Positions 35,856-42,992 of a stretch of 64,000 bases of DNA are shown in pieces. Origin of the DNA: DUPU01 sp050952465 (lineage in GTDB: Bacteria > Bacillota > Dehalobacteriia > Dehalobacteriales > Dehalobacteriaceae). How positions within the stretch are numbered: the first letter of the stretch is position 1; the number at the start of each line of letters is the position of its first letter. The stretch is from positions 496,001-560,000 of the forward strand of contig JBMNKZ010000007.1 in NCBI GenBank assembly GCA_050952465.1. The letters are read 5' to 3'. The notes beneath the pieces are model-generated. The model made no database searches, had not been told where the DNA came from, and worked only from the letters and a program-made list of their open reading frames with translations. A program made the position numbers and the translations under genes.

Positions 35856-35888
35856 AAGCTGGATGCTCTCGATCCAGCTTTTTGTTTT
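35856..35888 (+). terminator. Rho-independent terminator
   Basis: AAGCTGGAT pairs with ATCCAGCTT, with a GCTCTCG loop and the T-tract TTTTTGTTTT. It follows the M23 gene by 8 nt. Confidence 0.92.
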
Positions 35889-36079
35889 ACATAAATAAGA
35901 TTAAGTTCGTAAAAAATAAATTTGTGTAAAATAAAATTTACAGTTGAAAAAAATAGTAGGATATTACATAATAGAATAAATATACTCCCTTAGGGTATAG
36001 GGATGCGGAGACGAGAACTTAAAGAATGCTAAGACTATTGCTGTAGTCGGTTGATAATTAATAGTTAGGGAGAAATAAG

Positions 36080-37000
36080 ATGGGTTATGATTTAATTATT
36101 GTTGGTGGAGGACCTGCTGGATTGACTGCTGGATTGTACGGGGCCCGGGGCGGGTTGAAGACCTTGCTCCTAGAACGATCTATGCCGGGGGGGCAGGCTG
36201 CCCTGACCGAGTTAATAGAGAATTATCCCGGCTATCCTCAGGGCGTGGGCGGTCCGGAATTAATGATGAGCTTTATGGAGCAGGCCACCCGGTTTGGCTT
36301 GGAGTTTAGAACTGAGGAAGTAATGAGAGCAGACTTTTCATCCCAGGAAAAACTCCTGGAGACTGAAAACGGCACTTATACTGCACCTGCTATTATTATT
36401 GCCACCGGTTCCCGGCCTCGTTTTCTGGAAGTCCCGGGAGAAAAGGAATTTAACGGTCGGGGTGTTTCTTATTGTGCTACTTGTGACGGTGCCTTTTTCC
36501 GGGATAAGAAAGTGCTGGTTGCTGGGGGCGGGGATTCTGCCGTGGAAGAAGCGATGTTTTTAACCAAATATGCCCGGGAAGTAGTTTTGGTGCATCGGCG
36601 AGATACTTTGCGCGCTGCGAAGATTTTGCAGGAGCGAGCGAAGAAAAATGAAAAACTAGGCTTTATCTTAGATACGGTGATTGAGAAAATTAGCGGCGGA
36701 GTAAAAGGTGTCGAAAAGGTATTGCTTAGGAACGTTAAAACAGGAGAAGTAAAGGAAGAGCCTACGGACGGCGTATTTGTTTTTATTGGAAATATTCCTA
36801 ATACCCAATTTTTAACTGGGGCTTTGGATTTAACGGAAGAAGGATATATCCAGACGGGAGATTTATTGATGACTTCGGTTCCTGGAGTTTTTGCAGCCGG
36901 AGATGTGCGGAAAAAATTCCTGCGCCAGGTTAGTACTGCGGTGGGCGATGGAGCGGAAGCAGCCATGGCAGCGGAACGCTTTATCAGTGAATTGGCTTAG
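36080..37000 (+). CDS. trxB: Thioredoxin reductase
   Basis: The 306-residue flavoprotein has an FAD site GGGPAGLTAGLYGARGG, the redox-active motif C132-AT-C135 in YCATCDGAFF, an NAD(P)H site GGGDSAVEEA, and the C-terminal FAD motif GVFAAGDVRKK. The length is normal for the low-molecular-weight type. No thioredoxin gene is adjacent. The start has GGGAG upstream. The following genes for a metal chaperone and a ferredoxin suggest a small redox/metal cluster, though they are not clearly one operon. Confidence 0.94.
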   Translation: MGYDLIIVGGGPAGLTAGLYGARGGLKTLLLERSMPGGQAALTELIENYPGYPQGVGGPELMMSFMEQATRFGLEFRTEEVMRADFSSQEKLLETENGTYTAPAIIIATGSRPRFLEVPGEKEFNGRGVSYCATCDGAFFRDKKVLVAGGGDSAVEEAMFLTKYAREVVLVHRRDTLRAAKILQERAKKNEKLGFILDTVIEKISGGVKGVEKVLLRNVKTGEVKEEPTDGVFVFIGNIPNTQFLTGALDLTEEGYIQTGDLLMTSVPGVFAAGDVRKKFLRQVSTAVGDGAEAAMAAERFISELA

Positions 37001-37023
37001 ATACCTTAGTACGGGAGGTGAAA

Positions 37024-37263
37024 ATGATGTGTGAAGCATGTGGGTGCAGAAGCGGTATTGATACTATCGTGCTCAGGGTAGAGGGAATGACCTGCGGGCA
37101 TTGTAAGAATGCAGTGGAAAAAGCAGTTAGGGCAATCCCAGGGGTAAGTTCGGCAGAAGTAACTTTGGATGACAATACAGTAACGGTTAATTTTGATACC
37201 CATGTTGTTGGAGTGGATGCTATAAAAAACGCTATTGCAGATGCCGGTTATCAGGTAGCATAA
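37024..37263 (+). CDS. Copper-chaperone-like heavy-metal-associated (HMA) protein
   Basis: About 79 residues. The C-terminal 70 form one HMA domain with the metal-binding MTCGHCKNAV. An extra cysteine-rich N-terminus (MCEACGCRSG) is present, unlike plain CopZ, and could bind a second metal. The start is ATG 37024 or 37027, both just after GGGAGG; a GTG at 37018 overlaps the ribosome site. It follows trxB closely (24 nt), so it may be cotranscribed. Confidence 0.8.
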   Translation: MMCEACGCRSGIDTIVLRVEGMTCGHCKNAVEKAVRAIPGVSSAEVTLDDNTVTVNFDTHVVGVDAIKNAIADAGYQVA

Positions 37264-37399
37264 ATTGATTGAAATATTCTCAAGTCGTTTTCCCAAGGTG
37301 ATCCACATATTTATTTTAGAATAAAAAGATATTAGTTTGTTAAAGCTAAACAGAGTTCGTAGCATTAATTTCATTCTTTAAAACGAGGAGGCGGGAATT

Positions 37400-37573
37400 T
37401 TGGCTTACCGAATTAATGATGACTGCATTTGCTGCGGGGCATGTGCTCCGGAGTGCCCGGTAGAGGTAATTAGTGAAGGCGATGATATATATGTTATCGA
37501 CGAAGAAGGCTGTATTGAGTGCGGTAACTGCGCAGAAGTCTGCCCGGTGGGAGCACCGCAAGAAGTAAGTTGA
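37400..37573 (+). CDS. Small 2[4Fe-4S] ferredoxin
   Basis: A 57-codon protein with two clostridial ferredoxin motifs: CICCGACAPECP and CIECGNCAEVCP, eight cluster cysteines in all. The start is TTG (37400) with GAGGAGGCGGG immediately upstream and MAYRIND as the expected N-terminus. It ends with SRSRS-free short tail VGAPQEVS. It would carry low-potential electrons in the cytoplasm. It is followed by a terminator at 37656. Confidence 0.92.
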   Translation: MAYRINDDCICCGACAPECPVEVISEGDDIYVIDEEGCIECGNCAEVCPVGAPQEVS

Positions 37574-37655
37574 CGCAAGTTTTATAACTGCTAATGCATT
37601 AATTAATTGGTGTTTGACTTTCGCAGACGGAAGGCTTACACCAAGCTAGTTAGGT

Positions 37656-37684
37656 AAAAGAACCTGTAAGGGTTCTTTTTTTAC
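37656..37684 (+). terminator. Rho-independent terminator
   Basis: AAAAGAACC pairs with GGTTCTTTT around TGTAAG, followed by a T-tract. It ends the ferredoxin transcript. Confidence 0.85.
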
Positions 37685-37823
37685 GCTTTTTTTATTGTTA
37701 GAATTACCAATGAACCAACTGCATAACTATAGTATAATAGATGAAGAAAAAATTAGGGCATGACAACATTAATATTTAAATGACATCGGATAGATCCGTG
37801 TCACCCAAGGGGGAGGGGTTGAC

Positions 37824-38690
37824 ATGAAGAGAGGTTTCTTTTGCCCGCCAAAAAGTATTTTTAGAATTTTAATAAATGTAGTTATTTTAGGCTTGTTAGT
37901 TTTAGCAGGTCTTTCTTTTAAATACCCTAACTTGCCAAAAGTATTGGTTTATAAAGCCTTTCGGGAATATGCCCGTTTCTCCATGACATGGAAAACCCGC
38001 CATTGGCAGGAGTTAAGCGGAGAAAAATTTATTCTGCGCTTTCAACCGGGAGATGAAAATGTGGCCAAGATGGTTTTGGATACGGCGGAAGAGGCCTTTG
38101 TCCCGGTAAATCAGTCTTTAAAATATACTCCTTATGAAAAAGTTCCCATTGTTTTATATCCTGATACTGTTTCCTTGAATCGAAGCTTTGGTTGGGCGGC
38201 CAATGAAAGTGCCATGGGTGTTTACTGGGCCGGAGTAATCCGGATTTTGTCCCCAAATCATTGGATTACAGCAGGGGAGATGACCGAACGGTTTAAATCG
38301 GAAGGACCGATGTCCCATGAATATGCGCATTTTATTGTAGATTATATCGCTCAGGGAAACTATCCCCGCTGGCTGACAGAAGGAATTGCGCAAAGGGTTG
38401 AAAGAAAAATTACCGGTTATGAGATGGAGTTAAAAGGAACAGAAGAAATTTATCAACTTGTTCAAATGGATGCAGACTTTGATTTACTACCTAATCAAAG
38501 TGCCGCTTACCGGCAATCCTTAGCCATGGTTGATTTCTTAGTGAAAAAATATGGGGAAGATGCCTTGTATCAAATTTTACTGGCATTGGGCAAAGGCAAA
38601 AGCTTGGATCGGGCTTTTGAAGAGAATATGGGTGTAAACACAAAAGAATTTGAAACTCAATTTTTACAAAGTTTAACAAAGCGAACTTAG
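37824..38690 (+). CDS. Membrane-anchored MA-clan metallopeptidase-like protein
   Basis: The 288-residue protein has one N-terminal membrane segment (about residues 10-32). The extracellular part contains H165-EYA-H169, the HExxH zinc motif, in SHEYAHFIVDY, followed by WLTEGIAQRVE with the third ligand glutamate. This matches the 'peptidase MA-like' domain family. It is expected to act outside the membrane on unknown substrates. The RBS is GGGGGAGGGG before the ATG at 37824. It is not obviously linked to its neighbours. Confidence 0.82.
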   Translation: MKRGFFCPPKSIFRILINVVILGLLVLAGLSFKYPNLPKVLVYKAFREYARFSMTWKTRHWQELSGEKFILRFQPGDENVAKMVLDTAEEAFVPVNQSLKYTPYEKVPIVLYPDTVSLNRSFGWAANESAMGVYWAGVIRILSPNHWITAGEMTERFKSEGPMSHEYAHFIVDYIAQGNYPRWLTEGIAQRVERKITGYEMELKGTEEIYQLVQMDADFDLLPNQSAAYRQSLAMVDFLVKKYGEDALYQILLALGKGKSLDRAFEENMGVNTKEFETQFLQSLTKRT

Positions 38691-38702
38691 ACTAGTCATG
38701 TG

Positions 38703-38830
38703 GGGCTATTGCAAAACAAAGTTTCGGAATGGTTGTGATCCGTTCCCTACAGAGTATTTTGGGTAACTTCTTGGTTATTTCACAATATGTAGGGGCGAAT
38801 CACGATGCGCCTACTGTTTTGCGACGGCCC
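38703..38830. repeat. MITE-like palindromic element
   Basis: The 128-bp non-coding stretch has imperfect terminal inverted repeats: GGGC-N3-TGCAAAAC at its left and GTTTTGC-N4-GGCCC at its right. An internal hairpin, GTAGGGGCG-AATCACGAT-GCGCCTAC, resembles a palindrome found in many dispersed repeats of Firmicutes. It has no coding potential and lies between the MA-clan gene and murA. No second copy was found in the window. Confidence 0.6.
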
Positions 38831-38929
38831 TATTTTATTTTGGCACAACAAAGAATGTTTAAAAAAGGGGAGGAATAAAATCCCATGGGTCGAATATAGT
38901 TATGTGATGGGAATTGAGGGGGGATACAG

Positions 38930-40183
38930 TTGTCCAAGCTGATAATTAAGGGTCCGTCCCGATTAGAAGGGAAAGTGAAGATTAACGGTGCCAAAAATGC
39001 TGCCTTGGCTATTATTTCAGCCGCCCTGTTAGGAGAAGGAGAAACTATCCTGGAAAATATCCCCCGCATCGGGGATGTGCTGATCTTAACAGAAATACTT
39101 CATACCTTAGGGGTTAAGGTAAAGTGGCTTAATGAAGACACTTTGAGCATCTTGGTACCTGATGATATTGATCATATCGCTACATATTCCCAGGTAAAAA
39201 GGCTTCGGGCTTCTAATCTACTCTTAGGAGCCTTGTTAGCTCGAAAAGGCGTGGCGGAAATCTCTTTGCCGGGAGGGTGCCAGATTGGTCACCGTCCTAT
39301 GGATCTCCATATCAAAGGTCTTACCCAGTTGGGCTGTAAAATTACCATCGACCATGGATATATCAAAGCAAGCTGTAATAAGATGCATGGGGCAAGAATC
39401 TATCTTGATTTTCCCAGTGTGGGAGCAACAGAAAATATTATGCTTGCTGCTGTTGTGTCTGAAGGGCAGACAGTGTTGGAAAACGTGGCCAAGGAGCCGG
39501 AGATTGTAGATTTGGCTAGTTTTCTTAATTCTATGGGGGCTAAAGTTCGAGGAGCGGGGACGGATATAATTAAAATTGATGGAGTTAAGCATTTATATGG
39601 GACAAAATACAGTATTATTCCGGACCGGATTGAAGCAGGTACTTTTATGGCAGGGGCTGTGCTCACCGGGGGCAGTATTATGGTGGAGAATGTGATCCTA
39701 ACTCATTTGAAACCGATGATTGCAAAACTTAAAGAAGCCGGGGCCTATATTGAGGAAACTGACAATGGAGTATTTGTGGCAGGTACAGGGTTTATCCGGC
39801 CATTAGATGTGAAGACCCTTCCCTACCCGGGGTTTCCTACCGATATGCAGTCGCAAATGATGGCCTTATTAACCTTGGCTCGTGGTACTAGTATCATCAC
39901 GGAAAATGTATTTGAAAACCGGCTTCAATTAAGCAATGAACTGAAAAGAATGGGTGGTAAAATAAAGGTGGAAGGCCGGACGGCGGTAATCCAAGGCTTA
40001 GGAAAACTTTACGGTGCCTCGGTTAAAGCAATGGATCTAAGATCAGGATCAGCCCTAGTTTTGGCGGCAATTGCGGCAGAAGGATCTAGTGAGGTGCACC
40101 AGTTGGAGGTAATCGACCGGGGATATTTGCATATTGAAACCAAGCTAAGCCAATTAGGCGCTGATGTGAAGCGAGTGAAATAA
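38930..40183 (+). CDS. murA: UDP-N-acetylglucosamine 1-carboxyvinyltransferase
   Basis: The 417-residue enzyme transfers enolpyruvate from PEP to UDP-GlcNAc, the first committed step of peptidoglycan synthesis. INGAKNAALAI contains the substrate lysine. C117 in GGCQIGHRPMDLH is the residue targeted by fosfomycin. PGFPTDMQ and DLRSGSALVLA are conserved. The start is TTG after GAGGGGGG. The length is normal. It is the second or alternative copy type only if another exists elsewhere. Confidence 0.96.
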   Translation: MSKLIIKGPSRLEGKVKINGAKNAALAIISAALLGEGETILENIPRIGDVLILTEILHTLGVKVKWLNEDTLSILVPDDIDHIATYSQVKRLRASNLLLGALLARKGVAEISLPGGCQIGHRPMDLHIKGLTQLGCKITIDHGYIKASCNKMHGARIYLDFPSVGATENIMLAAVVSEGQTVLENVAKEPEIVDLASFLNSMGAKVRGAGTDIIKIDGVKHLYGTKYSIIPDRIEAGTFMAGAVLTGGSIMVENVILTHLKPMIAKLKEAGAYIEETDNGVFVAGTGFIRPLDVKTLPYPGFPTDMQSQMMALLTLARGTSIITENVFENRLQLSNELKRMGGKIKVEGRTAVIQGLGKLYGASVKAMDLRSGSALVLAAIAAEGSSEVHQLEVIDRGYLHIETKLSQLGADVKRVK

Positions 40184-40232
40184 GAAAAAGGGGTCTGAGA
40201 ATTAAAACTTTTTAGAATAACTTAGATAAATC

Positions 40233-40258
40233 AAAAAGTCGCCAAAGGCGATTTTTTG
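40233..40258 (+). terminator. Rho-independent terminator
   Basis: AAAAAGTCGCC and GGCGATTTTTT form a short stem with one bulged G and a T-tract, 50 nt after murA. Confidence 0.78.
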
Positions 40259-40328
40259 TTATGAAAGCAGGAGTTTTCTTTTTTTTGCATAAGTATTAGC
40301 TGACAATATATTAAGGAGTAATTGACAT

Positions 40329-41111
40329 ATGGAATGTGCTACCCTGTTTAGCGGGAGTTCTGGAAATTCTATTTATGTAGGAACGGAAAAGACAAAAATT
40401 TTAGTGGATGCAGGTTTTTCCGGCAAGCGGATTGTAGAGGCTTTGAATGAAATAAATATCGATATCAAGGAAATCCAAGCTCTCATGGTGACCCATGAAC
40501 ATATAGATCATATCAAGGGATTAGGCGTCTTATCCAGACGTTATGATATTCCCATTTATGCCTCCCCAAAAACCTGGGGAAATCTGTCTTGTATTGGAAA
40601 AGTGGCGGAGTATAATAAAAGGGAATATGATTATGGAATGGAAATCGGGGATTTAAAAGTAGACTTTTTTAAAACTTGTCATGATGCGGTTCAACCGGTG
40701 GGCATGGTTTTTTACCATGGAGATTATAAGATCGGCATTGCCACCGATACCGGTTGCATCACATCGGGGATTAAAAAATCTCTTTTGGGAGCCAATGCTG
40801 TAATTTTTGAGGCTAATCATGATGAGGAAATGCTTATAAAAGGCCCCTATCCCTATCATTTAAAAAAGAGAATTGCCGGAGATCACGGGCATTTATCCAA
40901 CCGGGCGGCAGGGGAAGCATTGACAGAAATTATCACGAGCGATACTCAACATGTAGTTTTAGCGCATTTAAGCGAGACCAATAATACTCCTCATGTTGCT
41001 TATCAGGCCGTCGCTGAAGTTTTGGAAAGGGAAGATATTTTGGATGAGATAAACTTAACTGTGGCACCTCGCTATGAGGCACATCAATTAATAAAAATTA
41101 AGCGGATGTAA
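40329..41111 (+). CDS. Metallo-beta-lactamase-fold hydrolase, WalJ/YycJ-like
   Basis: The 260-residue protein begins TLFSGSSGNSIYVG, a hallmark of the WalJ (YycJ) group. The metal site is THEHIDHIKG, with further ligands in HDAVQPV, TDTG and AHLSETNN. In Bacillus the gene sits next to htrA and rlmH as part of the walRK region, exactly as here, although walR and walK are absent. It is thought to act as a nuclease/exonuclease related to DNA and cell-wall homeostasis, but the reaction is unsettled. The RBS is AAGGAG. Confidence 0.87.
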   Translation: MECATLFSGSSGNSIYVGTEKTKILVDAGFSGKRIVEALNEINIDIKEIQALMVTHEHIDHIKGLGVLSRRYDIPIYASPKTWGNLSCIGKVAEYNKREYDYGMEIGDLKVDFFKTCHDAVQPVGMVFYHGDYKIGIATDTGCITSGIKKSLLGANAVIFEANHDEEMLIKGPYPYHLKKRIAGDHGHLSNRAAGEALTEIITSDTQHVVLAHLSETNNTPHVAYQAVAEVLEREDILDEINLTVAPRYEAHQLIKIKRM

Positions 41112-41159
41112 AGCATATCAGGAAGGGTTTATTGGTACAATACGAGAGGAGGGAAAAAC

Positions 41160-42296
41160 ATGAGCTATTTTGACGATTATCGATATGAAAGTCGCCGAGG
41201 GATTTTATTTTATATTGCCATGATGTTGATCAGTGCGGTTGTGGGTGGATTTATTGCCATAAGTGCTGCCCAATCTATGGGATTATTAAGCTCAAAAGAG
41301 CCCCAAGGAGGCTCGCAAACTACCCCGGAGATTAATATTCCTCCCGCTGAGGATCTGACAGATAAAACAGCGATTGTGGCTATTGCCGAACAACTGGGAC
41401 CGGCAGTGGTAGGTATTAGTAATCGGGATATTTATACTGACTTTTTCCGGGGACAACAGGAAGTAGAAACCGGCAGCGGTTCGGGAGTAATCTTTGACGA
41501 AACGGGATACATAGTAACCAATAACCATGTGGTGGCGGGAGCCAGCAAATTGATTGTGAGTCTTGCCGATGGGAGGCAAGTTCCGGCAGAGATTGTAGGT
41601 ACAGATCCCAGGACAGATTTAGCAGTTATTAAAATAAATGCCGATAATTTAACTGTTGCCCGGTTCGGTAACTCCGATGACCTCCGGGTGGGTGATTTGG
41701 CAGTGGCCATTGGAAACCCCGGCGGGGCAGAGTTTGCTCGCTCTGTGACCCAGGGCATTATTAGTGGCTTAAACCGTTTGCTGGTCACAGAAGAAGGGCT
41801 ACAGTTTAGGCTAATTCAAACGGATGCAGCTATTAACCCCGGAAACTCTGGAGGGGCTCTGGTTGACATTAAAGGGAGAGTTATTGGCATTAATAGCATT
41901 AAAATAGCCCGGGAAGGCTTTGAAGGCATGGGTTTTGCAATTCCTTCAAATACAGTGCAGCAGATTGTCTCGGATTTAATTAAGTATAAAAAGGTAATCC
42001 GCCCCGCATTAGGAGTATATATGGTTCGCGATGTGGATAAGGAATTGGCAGAATATAACGATCTTGGCGTTGATTACGGCGTACTGGTGGACCCTCAACC
42101 CGGTGGCCCATCAGCAGAGGCTGGCATGAAACGCTATGATATTATTATCCAAATTGATGGTAAGAAAATTACCAACGGGTTCGATTTGCAAAATGAGGTG
42201 TTTGGCAAGAAAGTGGGCGATACCATTTCTGTTGTGGTAGTAAGGGAAAAAGAGAAGGTAGAGCTTTCAGTAAAATTAGGGGAACTGGCAAGGTAA
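41160..42296 (+). CDS. htrA: HtrA/DegP-family serine protease with PDZ domain
   Basis: The 378-residue protein has one N-terminal membrane anchor (about residues 18-40). The trypsin-like domain has H123 (NNHVV), an aspartate in DPRTDLAVIKI and S230 in NPGNSGGALVD. A C-terminal PDZ domain follows (about 280-375, VDPQPGGPSAEAGMKRYDIIIQIDGK). It works outside the membrane as a protease/chaperone for misfolded proteins. The RBS is GAGGAGGG. It lies between walJ-like and rlmH as in many Firmicutes. Confidence 0.94.
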   Translation: MSYFDDYRYESRRGILFYIAMMLISAVVGGFIAISAAQSMGLLSSKEPQGGSQTTPEINIPPAEDLTDKTAIVAIAEQLGPAVVGISNRDIYTDFFRGQQEVETGSGSGVIFDETGYIVTNNHVVAGASKLIVSLADGRQVPAEIVGTDPRTDLAVIKINADNLTVARFGNSDDLRVGDLAVAIGNPGGAEFARSVTQGIISGLNRLLVTEEGLQFRLIQTDAAINPGNSGGALVDIKGRVIGINSIKIAREGFEGMGFAIPSNTVQQIVSDLIKYKKVIRPALGVYMVRDVDKELAEYNDLGVDYGVLVDPQPGGPSAEAGMKRYDIIIQIDGKKITNGFDLQNEVFGKKVGDTISVVVVREKEKVELSVKLGELAR

Positions 42297-42318
42297 ATTT
42301 AGAAAATCGGTGAAGCTT

Positions 42319-42798
42319 ATGAACATCAGGATCATTGCTGTGGGTAAACTGAAAGAAAAATATCTGACGGAGGGAATAAAGGAGTATTTAAAAAGGCTAT
42401 CTCCTCATGCTAAGGTGGAGATTATTGAGGTCTCTGATGAAAAAATACCGGAACATCCCTCTGACACGGAATTGAGATTAATAAAAGACAAAGAAGGAGA
42501 AAAAATTAGTAGGTACCTGAAAGAGGGTACCTACTTAATTGCTCTTGATATTCAAGGCAAAAATTTGTCATCAGAAGAGATGGCCGAGATGATCGCTGAT
42601 CTTGGGATTAAAGGAAAAAGTGATTTAACTTTTTTGATAGGAGGATCTCTTGGCTTGGCTGAATTTTTATTAAAGAAAGCCGATTTCAGGCTTTCTTTCG
42701 GGCGGATGACTTTTCCCCATCAATTAATGCGTTTGATTTTGGTGGAACAATTGTACCGGAGTTTTAAGATTATTGCAGGTCATCCGTATCATAAATAG
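42319..42798 (+). CDS. rlmH: 23S rRNA pseudouridine-1915 N3-methyltransferase
   Basis: The 159-residue SPOUT methyltransferase uses SAM to methylate pseudouridine 1915 in helix 69 of 23S rRNA. It begins MNIRIIAVGKLKEKY and ends RSFKIIAGHPYHK, with the SAM knot FLIGGSLGL. The ATG at 42319 is correct: GGTGA (42309-42313) is well placed and the length equals that of the family. A GTG at 42310 lies inside that ribosome site. Confidence 0.96.
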   Translation: MNIRIIAVGKLKEKYLTEGIKEYLKRLSPHAKVEIIEVSDEKIPEHPSDTELRLIKDKEGEKISRYLKEGTYLIALDIQGKNLSSEEMAEMIADLGIKGKSDLTFLIGGSLGLAEFLLKKADFRLSFGRMTFPHQLMRLILVEQLYRSFKIIAGHPYHK

Positions 42799-42833
42799 CG
42801 ATAAAAAATTTGCAGTTTATGATAGAGAAGGAT

Positions 42834-42869
42834 AAAGTCCCGCCACAATTTTCTTGTGGTCGGGACTTT
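42834..42869. terminator. Strong terminator between convergent genes
   Basis: AAAGTCCCGCCACAA pairs with TTGTGG(T)CGGGACTTT (one bulge). It closes rlmH from the left. It also sits downstream of the - strand surface genes. Confidence 0.85.
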
Positions 42870-42910
42870 GCCGTTATCGCTGCTGCTTTTTGGTACCTAA
42901 GAAAGACTAT

Positions 42911-42990
42911 TTCTTCTTATGCAGGTCTCCTGACTCAGACTCCAACGTCCGGAACGCTCCTTCCCGGCGGATGCTAGTGGGATCAGCGTC
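42911..42990 (-). pseudogene. 3' half of a cobalamin riboswitch, orphan remnant
   Basis: Read on the - strand, the segment shows the conserved 3' core of the cobalamin riboswitch: GATCCCACT near 42985, CCGGGAAGGAGCG near 42960, and the B12 box GAGTCAGGAGACCTGC at 42935-42920. The 5' half, including the GGTGCGA-type element, would lie at higher coordinates. That space is the coding end of the SLH-MACPF gene, whose stop codon is at 42995-42993, and it shows no such motif. No gene lies downstream on the - strand before rlmH. It is therefore a remnant left by a rearrangement, not an active switch. Confidence 0.72.
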
Positions 42991-42992
42991 AA

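Noticed and set aside
42310..42318. GTG start of rlmH
   Set aside because: It falls inside the ribosome site of ATG 42319, which gives the normal family length.
42911..42990. Functional cobalamin riboswitch for a - strand gene
   Set aside because: The 5' half is missing and there is no downstream gene on that strand before the rlmH terminator.
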